Shown: piece by piece, positions 46,614 to 54,284 of the stretch
How positions within the stretch are numbered: the first letter of the stretch is position 1
Layout: each line of letters begins with the position of its first letter
Assembly (NCBI RefSeq): GCF_003952725.1
Contig: NZ_CP032509.1
Span: forward strand, 954,001-1,018,000
Reading direction: 5' to 3'
DNA: 64,000 nucleotides
DNA from: Georhizobium profundi
GTDB taxonomy: Bacteria; Pseudomonadota; Alphaproteobacteria; Rhizobiales; Rhizobiaceae
Notes under the pieces: generated by a model
What the model saw: only the letters and a program-made list of their open reading frames with translations
The model's database searches: none
What the model was told of the DNA's origin: nothing
Made by a program: the position numbers and the translations under genes

Positions 46614-47476
46614 AGCAGCGCTGCCGCCAATCCATCTGATCCCGCAAATCCGGCGAGTGGCCACAGCGCGGCGGCGGCACCTTCGCGCAGACCGAAGCCG
46701 CCGATCGAAATCGGCACCAGCATCGTCAAAAGCACTAGCGGAATGAGTGCGGCAGCCGCGAGCAGGCCGAGCGGCGCGCCGATGGCGGCCGAGGCGAGCG
46801 CGAAAACGGCGATATAGAGAAGCGCGATCGCAAAGCTCAGCGCGCCTTGGATGAGCCACGCTCCATCCGTCAGCCACGCCTTTCTGATGGATGGGCCGAG
46901 TGTTTTCAGCCAGTTCGCAAGTGGGCGCGGTGCCAGTCGCGTGCCGACCCAGGCAAGCAGCGCGAGCGCGCCGAGGATCAGAGGCGGTGCGGCAAGCAGC
47001 CATCCGGTTCCGACCGGCAACGTGTCTTCCAACAGCAGAGGCCAGCAGGCAATGCCGACGGCGGCGACCATGAAAAACGCCACCTGGCCGGCCAGTCGCT
47101 CCAGGATGACGGCGCTTGCTGCAACGCCATAAGCCTTGTCGGCTGCACCTTCGCGGGCCTTGCCTTCCCGCGTGGCGCGCACGGCATCACCGCCGACCCC
47201 ACCGGGGAGGACCATGTTGAGGAGGCTTGCCAGGTAATATTCCGAGATGGCGCGACCGATCGGCAGAGGGCGCCCAAGCCGCTGCGTGGTGAAATGCCAC
47301 CGATAGGCCGAAAGGACGATCTGACCTTGCACGAGGATGATAGCGAGGATCGTCAGCGAGAGATTGGCATCGAGCAGACTTGTGATCGCCGCGTCCAGAT
47401 CGACGGCAAAAGCGACCGCGACAAGAAGTCCAACCACGGCCACCAGCCGTATGACAAGTTTATGACGATCTGGCAT
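46529..47476 (-). CDS. LPG synthase-like flippase (UPF0104 membrane protein)
   Basis: 315 residues with about eight helices. The family hallmark is YYLASLLNMVLPGGVGGDAVRATR near residue 80, with ISIGGFGLREGAAAALW near 257. It corresponds to the membrane half of lysylphosphatidylglycerol synthases, without the aminoacyl-transferase half, and is related to lipid flippases. Predicted to move a lipid or glycolipid across the inner membrane. Divergent to the sulfatase-like gene. Confidence 0.85.
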   Translation of the reverse strand: MPDRHKLVIRLVAVVGLLVAVAFAVDLDAAITSLLDANLSLTILAIILVQGQIVLSAYRWHFTTQRLGRPLPIGRAISEYYLASLLNMVLPGGVGGDAVRATREGKAREGAADKAYGVAASAVILERLAGQVAFFMVAAVGIACWPLLLEDTLPVGTGWLLAAPPLILGALALLAWVGTRLAPRPLANWLKTLGPSIRKAWLTDGAWLIQGALSFAIALLYIAVFALASAAIGAPLGLLAAAALIPLVLLTMLVPISIGGFGLREGAAAALWPLAGFAGSDGLAAALLYGVVSIVGALPGALLLLKRSSAASSRA

Positions 47477-47586
47477 GGTGAGAAACGTAAGGCTCGCCTG
47501 TTCTTGGATCTTTTCGGCCGGAAGCCGGAATTATCGCCCCGCGACCCACAGAAGGTCATCGTTCCTCAATTCGGATCGTCCAAGTG

Positions 47587-49296
47587 ATGGCAGATAGATT
47601 TCGTTCGGACAATGAAAAGCCCATGCGGTCTGACCGCCGGCGGCCCTTCGGGATTTTGTTGCTGATTGCGGCGGTTCTTGCCATTGCCGCGGCACTTCTG
47701 TTGCCCAACGACCGATCCCGCCTGGCAGCTGATGCGTTTGCCGCCGTTCCCATCGAGCTGCTCGTCCTGATCATCGCGCTTGCCGTCGTGCCCGGCGTTC
47801 TCCGGCCACTGATCCGGTGGGGCGCGGCGCTCCTGCTGGCGATCGTTCTTATCGTGAAGCTCGCTGACATGGCGGCGTTCGAAGCCATGGCGCGGCCGTT
47901 CAATCCGGTTCTCGACGCGCATCTCCTGAACGCGGTCTGGGATCTGGCGGTCGGGACGCTCGGACACGCCGCCGCTGTCGGGCTGACCATCGCAGTCGTC
48001 CTCCTGCTTGTGTCGATCATCGTGCTCTCGGGCTTTTTGGTCGGAATCACTGCGTCGGGCGTCAAGCGTCATCGCCTTGCTGCCGTGAGTGTTGCAGGCG
48101 CTTTGCTTCTGATCGGCTGGCAGATGCCCAAGCTCTATCCCGCGTCCCAGGGCCTGCATTTCCTTACGGCGTCGACCTCCGGGCTCATGCAGCGGCATGC
48201 GACCTCGCTCGCAGCAAGCCTCAAGGATCTCGAGGAATTCGATCGCGAAGCCAGCAATGATCCAGCGGCTGATATTGCCGACGATGTGCTGATGTCGCGG
48301 CTTGGCGGCCGCGACGTGCTCTTGTTCTTCGTTGAATCCTATGGCCGGACCGTGCTCGACAATCCGCTCTACGCGCCGTCCATCCGGCCGCTTCTGGAGC
48401 AGTTGGATCAGACGGTCGACGACCAGGGCCTGCATGCGGCAAGCGGCTTCCTCACATCGCCCGTGTCAGGTGGCCAAAGCTGGCTCGGTCATGCTTCCAC
48501 GCTTGCCGGACTCTGGGTCGACAATCAGCGCCGCTACAATTCGATGCTGGTCAAGAACAGGCAAACGCTCATCGACGATTTCAATCGCGCCGGTTATCGC
48601 ACTGTGGCGGTGATGCCCGCGATCACTATGGCTTGGCCGGAGGGCACGGCGCTTGGCTACGACATGGTCTATGACGAGCCGAACCTTGGTTACGAAGGCC
48701 TGCCGTTCAACTGGGTGACGATGCCCGATCAGTACACGCTTGCGGCGCTCGACCGCTTCGAGCGGCTGGCAGATCGAGACCAGCCCCTCTTTGCGGAGGT
48801 GGCCCTCATTTCCAGCCACGCGCCGTGGACGCCCATTCCGCGCGTCATCGACTGGGCCACTGTCGGCGATGGTTCGATCTTCTCCGAACAGGCACGGGAC
48901 GGCGCGACGCCGCAAGAAGTCTGGGCCGATCCGGAACGGGTTCGCACACAGTTTCGCCTGTCGATCGAATATGCTCTGGCGAATCTCGATTCCTATATCG
49001 CGGAACGGCTTGCCGACGAGTTCGTTCTGATCATTCTCGGGGACCATCAACCTGCCCGCATCATCACCGGCGAAACGGACAATCGCGACGTGCCCATTCA
49101 TATCATTTCCGACGATGCGCAGATTGTTTCGGATCTGGCTGCAGCGCTCGGCTTCACGGCAGGCATGACGCCACCGGACGATGCGGTAGCGGAACGCATG
49201 AGCGTTTTTCGGGGGCGTGTCGTCGAGACGCTGAGTTCGCCACCAGGCACAGTGAATGACGGGGTTGCCGGCACTCGAAGCGTCGGGCCGACCTGA
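47587..49296 (+). CDS. Membrane sulfatase/phosphoethanolamine-transferase-like protein
   Basis: 569 residues from ATG 47587 (GTG directly before it also in frame). Four to five N-terminal helices (about residues 20-40, 50-75, 78-95, 115-150, 160-180), then a periplasmic alkaline-phosphatase-superfamily domain. Recognisable pieces: LLFFVESYGRTVLDN near 246, SGGQSWLGHASTLAG near 296 (position of the Thr/Ser nucleophile), FAEVALISSHAPWTPIP near 400, and FVLIILGDHQPARII near 480. LtaS/EptA-like enzymes transfer headgroups to lipids or glycans. Its stop overlaps the dehydrogenase ATG, so it belongs to the same operon as the pterin-like genes. Confidence 0.85.
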   Translation: MADRFRSDNEKPMRSDRRRPFGILLLIAAVLAIAAALLLPNDRSRLAADAFAAVPIELLVLIIALAVVPGVLRPLIRWGAALLLAIVLIVKLADMAAFEAMARPFNPVLDAHLLNAVWDLAVGTLGHAAAVGLTIAVVLLLVSIIVLSGFLVGITASGVKRHRLAAVSVAGALLLIGWQMPKLYPASQGLHFLTASTSGLMQRHATSLAASLKDLEEFDREASNDPAADIADDVLMSRLGGRDVLLFFVESYGRTVLDNPLYAPSIRPLLEQLDQTVDDQGLHAASGFLTSPVSGGQSWLGHASTLAGLWVDNQRRYNSMLVKNRQTLIDDFNRAGYRTVAVMPAITMAWPEGTALGYDMVYDEPNLGYEGLPFNWVTMPDQYTLAALDRFERLADRDQPLFAEVALISSHAPWTPIPRVIDWATVGDGSIFSEQARDGATPQEVWADPERVRTQFRLSIEYALANLDSYIAERLADEFVLIILGDHQPARIITGETDNRDVPIHIISDDAQIVSDLAAALGFTAGMTPPDDAVAERMSVFRGRVVETLSSPPGTVNDGVAGTRSVGPT

Positions 49297-50282
49297 TGCG
49301 AGAAGAAGCGGTTATCGGGGGCGCCCAGGCGTCCTGTCTCACCTATGTCGCACCGGGGCAGGTCGAACTGCGCCCAGCGCCCCTCCGTCTCGGCGGCGTC
49401 GACGATCTCGTCGTGCTGCAGGCCCAGCATTCCGGCATCAGCCGCGGCACGGAACGGCTCGTTTTCAACGGCAAGGTTCCGCCGAGCGAGCATGAGCGCA
49501 TGCGTGGGCCGTTCCAGCATGGCGATTTCCCGTTTCCCGTCGGCTATGGTTATTCCTGGGTGGGGCACATCGTCGGCGACGGCGCGCAGTCCTATTTCGG
49601 CCTGTTCCCGCATCAGGATCACGTAGAGGTTCCACGAGAGGCGCTGACTGCGCTGCCGGAGGGGCTGGATCCCCGCCGCGCCGTGCTCACCGCCAACATG
49701 GAAACAGCGCTGAACATCGCCTGGGATAGCGGCGCCGGTCCGGGCGACCGGATATCCGTGGTCGGTGGGGGCGTGCTCGGGCTGCTGGTTGCTGGAGTGG
49801 TATCCGATATTGCCGGTACCGATGTCGAGATCGTCGACATCGACGGCGCACGAGAAACGGTCGCCGGTGCGCTTGGCGCCGGCTTCGCAACACCGGACAG
49901 GGCGGCTGCGGATCGCGATGTGGTCATTCACACGAGCGCGAGCGAAGCGGGTCTTGCAACCGCATTGTCATTGGCCGGCACGGAAGCCACGGTCGTTGAG
50001 GCCAGCTGGTTTGGCGCGGCCACGCCCAGCGTCCCGCTGGGTGGCGCCTTCCACAGCCGCCGGCTCGTCTTGAAGTCGTCGCAGGTGGGTATGGTCTCGC
50101 CTTCCCGTCGCGTGCGCTGGACGTACCAGCGGCGTCTGAAGATGGCGATGCGGCTTCTGCTCGATGACAAATATGATCGCCTGATCACCGGCGATGTCGC
50201 CTTTGTCGACCTTCCGTATCGCATCGGTGACATTCTTGATCCGAAAGCGGATGGTCTGGCGACGGCAGTGTCCTATCTTTAA
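49296..50282 (+). CDS. BchC-like medium-chain dehydrogenase without canonical zinc ligands
   Basis: 328 residues. The cofactor domain has VVGGGVLGLLVAGVVSD near residue 154. The catalytic domain carries HSGISRGTERLVFNGKVPP near 45 and FPVGYGYSWVGHIV near 80, which look like BchC (3-hydroxyethyl-bacteriochlorophyllide dehydrogenase), where classical Zn-alcohol dehydrogenases have Cys/His and GHE. None of the usual catalytic or structural zinc Cys residues is visible. It is therefore an NAD(P)-dependent dehydrogenase of unknown substrate, maybe acting on a tetrapyrrole-like or pteridine side chain. ATG overlaps the upstream stop by one base; the PTPS homologue follows after 38 bases. Confidence 0.82.
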   Translation: MREEAVIGGAQASCLTYVAPGQVELRPAPLRLGGVDDLVVLQAQHSGISRGTERLVFNGKVPPSEHERMRGPFQHGDFPFPVGYGYSWVGHIVGDGAQSYFGLFPHQDHVEVPREALTALPEGLDPRRAVLTANMETALNIAWDSGAGPGDRISVVGGGVLGLLVAGVVSDIAGTDVEIVDIDGARETVAGALGAGFATPDRAAADRDVVIHTSASEAGLATALSLAGTEATVVEASWFGAATPSVPLGGAFHSRRLVLKSSQVGMVSPSRRVRWTYQRRLKMAMRLLLDDKYDRLITGDVAFVDLPYRIGDILDPKADGLATAVSYL

Positions 50283-50320
50283 CCCTTCAACACTTTCCCT
50301 TCCTTCACGAGGACTGAGCA

Positions 50321-50725
50321 TTGTCGGAATATTTCGTCGAACTGCGTGACTCCATCATGATCGCCCACTCGTTGCCCGATCCGTTTTTCGGCCCGGCGCA
50401 GGGCATGCACGGAGCGACCTTCACGGTCGATGTGCAGTTCGTCGCCGATCGCCTGACCGACAAGAACGTCGTCGTCGATATCGGCAAGGCAATGGAAGCC
50501 CTTTCGGCGACGCTGAAGCCGCTGAACTATCAGAACCTCGACGAAATTCCGGCCTTCAAGGGCCAGATCACCACGACCGAGTTCTTGGCGCGTCACATCT
50601 TCGATGAACTGGCCGAAACGGCGCGTAGCGGTGGACTCGGTGAGGGATCGGAAAACATCAAGCAGATTCGCGTCTATCTCCACGAATCCCATTTTGCCCG
50701 TGCCGGCTACAACGGGACCCTCTGA
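50321..50725 (+). CDS. 6-Pyruvoyl-tetrahydropterin synthase/QueD homologue, atypical
   Basis: 134 residues from TTG 50321, GAGG upstream. The T-fold is recognisable: IMIAHSLPDPFFGPAQGMHGATFTVDVQFVAD, then VVVDIGKAMEALSATLKPLNYQNLDEIPAF, TTTEFLARHIFDELAE, and VYLHESHFARAGYNG. Compared with QueD (AHRL...CGRLHGHSF...LDHHYLND...VKET), the first His is kept, the catalytic Cys is absent, the HxH pair is HGA and the LDHxxLND His/Asp are missing. The Glu that anchors the pterin ring (HES) is kept. It may bind a pterin-type ligand but is unlikely to do standard PTPS/QueD chemistry. Tightly coupled to the next gene (two bases). Confidence 0.8.
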   Translation: MSEYFVELRDSIMIAHSLPDPFFGPAQGMHGATFTVDVQFVADRLTDKNVVVDIGKAMEALSATLKPLNYQNLDEIPAFKGQITTTEFLARHIFDELAETARSGGLGEGSENIKQIRVYLHESHFARAGYNGTL

Positions 50726-50727
50726 TC

Positions 50728-51792
50728 ATGCGAGGCGATGAGGCTTCGGTGACGAAGCCGATTGCGTTCGTCATTCCAGGCGACATCGAGACCCTGTCGG
50801 GCGGCTATGGCTACGCCCGCGCAGTGATGGCCGCTTGGCGTGCTGCGGGCGTGCCCTTCGAGCACATCGTTCTGCCGGGCGATTACCCGTTCCCGTCGAC
50901 CGCTTCCCTGGAAGAGACCGAGCGGACGATCGCGCTCATCGATCCGGATCAGCCGATCCTGATCGATGGCCTCGCCTATGGCGCCATACCCCGGGCTTTG
51001 ATCGATCGCCTTCAGCGCCGCTTCGTCGTTCTCCTTCATCATCCTCTTGGCCTGGAGACAGGGCTGGACGAGACCCAGGCGAAGGCGCTGATCGAGAGTG
51101 AGAAAGCTGCCGTCGATGCTTGCGCGCATGTGGTCGTGACGAGTGCGGAGACGGCGCGGACGGTCGTCGACCTGTTCGATGTGGCAGAGAGCGCGGTGAC
51201 AGTGGCCGTTCCAGGGACCAAGCGGCGGCCGCGGGCGATTGCCGGTTCAACGCCGATGATCCTGTCGCTCGGATCGTTGACGCCGCGCAAGGGGCACCTC
51301 GATCTCATTGCGGCATTGGCACGGCTCAAGGAGCACGATTGGACTGCGCACATTGTCGGTTCCGCGTCGGCGTCTCCGCAAACCGCCAACGACATCCGCC
51401 AGGCGATCGCAGCCAAGGGCCTCGAAGATCGCATTCATGTTCCAGGCGCACTCGGCGGCGAGGAGCTCGACGGCTTGTTTGCGCGGGCCTCGATCTTTGC
51501 ACTGGCTTCCTATTACGAGGGATACGGGATGGCGTTTGCCGAAGCGATGGCGGCGGGGTTGCCCATCGTCGGCTATCGCGCAGGCGCCGTGCCGGATCTA
51601 GTTCCAGCCGAAGCGGGCACGCTCGTTGCCCCAGGCGACATCGATGCGCTGACGGAAGCGCTGGGGGCATTGATCCGTGACGGCGCCCATCGCGAGCGGC
51701 TTGCCGACGGTGCATATCGCGTGGGGCAATCCCTGCCGGATTGGCCGGAGACGGCGGCACTCATCAACGACACCGTGCGGCAGAAAGCTTGA
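50728..51792 (+). CDS. GT4 family glycosyltransferase
   Basis: 354 residues, GT-B fold. The N-terminal domain starts IAFVIPGDIETLSGGYGYARAV. The donor domain has LSLGSLTPRKGHLDLIAAL near residue 175 and the nucleotide-sugar EX7E motif in YYEGYGMAFAEAMAAGLPIVGYRAGAVPDLV near residue 258. Starts two bases after the PTPS homologue, so translation is coupled. It would put a sugar on a small molecule or lipid made by the neighbouring enzymes; the acceptor is not known. Confidence 0.87.
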   Translation: MRGDEASVTKPIAFVIPGDIETLSGGYGYARAVMAAWRAAGVPFEHIVLPGDYPFPSTASLEETERTIALIDPDQPILIDGLAYGAIPRALIDRLQRRFVVLLHHPLGLETGLDETQAKALIESEKAAVDACAHVVVTSAETARTVVDLFDVAESAVTVAVPGTKRRPRAIAGSTPMILSLGSLTPRKGHLDLIAALARLKEHDWTAHIVGSASASPQTANDIRQAIAAKGLEDRIHVPGALGGEELDGLFARASIFALASYYEGYGMAFAEAMAAGLPIVGYRAGAVPDLVPAEAGTLVAPGDIDALTEALGALIRDGAHRERLADGAYRVGQSLPDWPETAALINDTVRQKA

Positions 51793-51794
51793 GC

Positions 51795-52625
51795 ATGACA
51801 GAAGCGTCCGAAATCAGGGGTTTTGCTGCCGACTGGCTGGCGCTGCGGGAGCCCGCCGATCACGCCTCGCGCAACAAAGAGGTTCAGGCAGCCTTTCTTG
51901 CCCACATGGCCGAACTGACAGGCGAAGCGGTGATCGTCGATATGGGCGCCGGCACGGGATCGACCGCGCGCGCCCTTGCGCCGGCGATCGCCAAGGCCAA
52001 TCCAGGCCTGCGCCAAAGCTGGGTCCTCGTCGATGCCGACAGCCTGCTCATCGACCGCGCGCGTCAGGAGCTGGCAGGTCTCATAGGCCAGGGCATCGGC
52101 ATCGAATTCGAGCAGGCCGATCTTGCCGACCGTTCGGCACTGGACGGCTACATGGCGCGCGCCGACGTGGTCACCGGCTCGGCGCTGATCGATCTGGTTT
52201 CGGCCGAATGGCTCGACTGGGCGGCGCAGGCTGCGGCCAGGCACCGGACGGCACTTCTGTTCGCGCTGAATTATTCGGGCACCGAGGCCTGGTCTCCACC
52301 ACATGCGACAGACCAGGCCGTGCTCGCTGCGTTCTTGGCGGACCAGCGGCGCGACAAGGGGTTCGGCCGTGCGCTTGGACCCGATGCGACCGACTATCTC
52401 GCGCAAAAGCTCAGTGACGCCTTCACCGTGACTCGCGGAACAAGCGACTGGCGTCTGGGGCGAGCTGATCAAGCGCTCATCGAGGCCCTTGCAGCAGGGA
52501 TCGCCGAAGGTATCGCGGCGCATCCCGAACCTACGGCTGACGCGCGCGAAGAATGGCTCAGGTCGCGCAAGATCGCCGAGACGGTCGTCGTCGGGCACGA
52601 GGACATTTTCGCGCGCCCGATCTGA
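51795..52625 (+). CDS. SAM-dependent methyltransferase
   Basis: 276 residues from ATG 51795, two bases after the glycosyltransferase stop. Motif I VIVDMGAGTGSTARALAP near residue 47, acidic loop VLVDADSLLIDRAR near 78, and ADVVTGSALIDLVSAEWLDW near 124. Rossmann class I methyltransferase. Last gene of the rightward cluster that includes the sulfatase, dehydrogenase, PTPS homologue and glycosyltransferase. Substrate unknown. Confidence 0.83.
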   Translation: MTEASEIRGFAADWLALREPADHASRNKEVQAAFLAHMAELTGEAVIVDMGAGTGSTARALAPAIAKANPGLRQSWVLVDADSLLIDRARQELAGLIGQGIGIEFEQADLADRSALDGYMARADVVTGSALIDLVSAEWLDWAAQAAARHRTALLFALNYSGTEAWSPPHATDQAVLAAFLADQRRDKGFGRALGPDATDYLAQKLSDAFTVTRGTSDWRLGRADQALIEALAAGIAEGIAAHPEPTADAREEWLRSRKIAETVVVGHEDIFARPI

Positions 52626-52655
52626 TTTGCTCGGGCGAATGTCTCGCGTGGTGGC

Positions 52656-53219
52656 TTACGCTTCCGGTTCTGCCACCCGCTTGCCGATGCCCATGCGTCC
52701 GACCACCCCGTCGCGCTTGACGAAGGCGTGGTACAGCGCCCCGGCGACGTGCAGAATGAGCAGCACGAGAAACACTTTTGACGCGATCTCATGCGCAAAG
52801 AGCAGGGTCTCGGCGAGGTCCTCGTCCTTTTCGAGCAGGACGGGGACGTGGAAGAGATAAAAGACGTTGATGCCTTGCGCGCCCGCTCCGTAGGCCGATT
52901 TGCCGAGCCAGCCCAGGATCGGAACGACGAACAACATGACATAAAGTCCGACATGCACGAGATGCGACAGCGTGCGCTGCCAGCCGGTCAAAACCGCGGC
53001 AGGCTTGGGAGCCGTGAAGGCGAGGCGGGATGCTACCCTTGCGATCATGAGGGCCAGCACGGTGAGCCCGATCGACCAGTGCAGCGTGTACATGACGTCG
53101 GTGACCGGGTTGTAATCCCGCTCGACCATGATGAGCCCGAGCGGGAATCCGATCAGGATCAGGAGGAAGATGGTCCAGTGCAAGAAGCGCTGTGCGGGAT
53201 GATAGGTCCTGCGGATCAT
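52656..53219 (-). CDS. Cytochrome b561-like protein
   Basis: 187 residues from ATG 53219 (MIRRTYHPAQRFLHW). Four helices with the expected heme-ligand histidines: RFLHW near residue 15, TLHWSIGL near 46, LVHVGLYV near 88 and LLILHVAGALYHAF near 160. The family passes electrons from quinol or hydrogenase-like donors across the membrane. It lies 41 bases after the RibD-like reductase, in the same direction. Its 3' end is 30 bases from the methyltransferase stop. Confidence 0.87.
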   Translation of the reverse strand: MIRRTYHPAQRFLHWTIFLLILIGFPLGLIMVERDYNPVTDVMYTLHWSIGLTVLALMIARVASRLAFTAPKPAAVLTGWQRTLSHLVHVGLYVMLFVVPILGWLGKSAYGAGAQGINVFYLFHVPVLLEKDEDLAETLLFAHEIASKVFLVLLILHVAGALYHAFVKRDGVVGRMGIGKRVAEPEA

Positions 53220-53260
53220 CGGCTGCGACCTCCAAATAGGGGTGAGGTCACGGCAAGACT

Positions 53261-54010
53261 TCAGTCCGCGGACCACACGCTCTGCATCGTGCACTCATAT
53301 AGCACGTCGCCATCGTCAAACTGGATCAAGCGGACATCAGGGCGAATGGCGCCGTTGAGGCTGTCGATCGGCGTCAGGTTCAAGCCACTGACGCCCGAGC
53401 CGAGGATGATCGGCGCCATCAGGATATGAAGCTTGTCGATCGCTCGGTGATTGATGAAATGGGAGAGCGTGGAGGCTCCGCCTTCCACGAGAATGCGGCG
53501 ATAGCCGCGTGCGGCGAGTGCATTCACCACCGAGACGGGATCAAGCATCGGCCTGTCTTCGCCTTCGCCGGGCGGAAGCATAGCAACGCCGATCTCATCT
53601 TCGTGCTGGACGTCGTCTTCGCGACGGATGAAGAGCGGCTTTTCCGTGTGAGCTCCGAACAGGCGGGCATCGGGCGGTGTGCGACGGCCAGGGTCGATCA
53701 CCACGGCGCGCGGCGACGAGCCATTGCAGCGACGGACCGTCAATTGCGGATCGTCCGCCACAACCGTCCCCACACCGACGATGATGGCATCCGCATTAGC
53801 GCGCAGGGCGTGCAGGTGATCGAGCGCATCGGAGCCATTGATGTACTTGGACGCGCCATTGGCGCAGGCGATACGCCCGTCGAGGGTCTGGCCCAACTGA
53901 CCGACCACCACGATCTGGTCAGATTTCGCAGTCTTCAATGAATCCATGTCCACGCTGATGTTCACGTTGAGAATCGCCTCTTGCGGATGCCGCCGCATCG
54001 CATTTGCCAT
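53261..54010 (-). CDS. Stand-alone RibD-type reductase
   Basis: 249 residues; ATG 54010 is the longest start, while ATG 53947 (MDSLKTAKSDQI) is equally possible because neither has a good ribosome site. The reductase domain is clear: GQTLDGRIACANGASKYINGSDALDHLHALRANADAIIVGVGTVVADDPQLTVR, then RILVEGGASTLSHFINHRAIDKLHILMAPIILGSGVSGL. The N-terminal deaminase domain of RibD is missing. Such stand-alone forms reduce the ribosyl-amino-pyrimidine of riboflavin or pterin-like routes. Divergent from ndvB and on the right edge of the cluster. Confidence 0.86.
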   Translation of the reverse strand: MANAMRRHPQEAILNVNISVDMDSLKTAKSDQIVVVGQLGQTLDGRIACANGASKYINGSDALDHLHALRANADAIIVGVGTVVADDPQLTVRRCNGSSPRAVVIDPGRRTPPDARLFGAHTEKPLFIRREDDVQHEDEIGVAMLPPGEGEDRPMLDPVSVVNALAARGYRRILVEGGASTLSHFINHRAIDKLHILMAPIILGSGVSGLNLTPIDSLNGAIRPDVRLIQFDDGDVLYECTMQSVWSAD

Positions 54011-54144
54011 GCACTACGACCGACAGCCCAGAGCGGATTTGTATCGAGGCGGGGTCCCGGCGCCGAGACGACGGTTCTCGGCTTCTCATATACGTGATGG
54101 GGCGCTGAAAGTTCCGAACACGATACAGGGGGAAATTCAAAATT

Positions 54145-54175
54145 ATGACAAAGCGGGATGGAACGCGTCTATAAG
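54145..54175 (+). promoter_or_regulatory. Weak promoter candidate upstream of ndvB
   Basis: ATGACA at 54145-54150 and TATAAG at 54170-54175, with a 19-base spacer, in the 274-base gap before ndvB. The -10 is good, the spacing is long. Confidence 0.3.
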
Positions 54176-54284
54176 AAACGGATTAACAGAACCGTTGAGC
54201 GCGAATGCGGTGTTTGAAAGCACCGTCACTCACATCACTCAAGCCGCTTGACGACCTCTCAACATATGCGGGCAACGAACGCCG

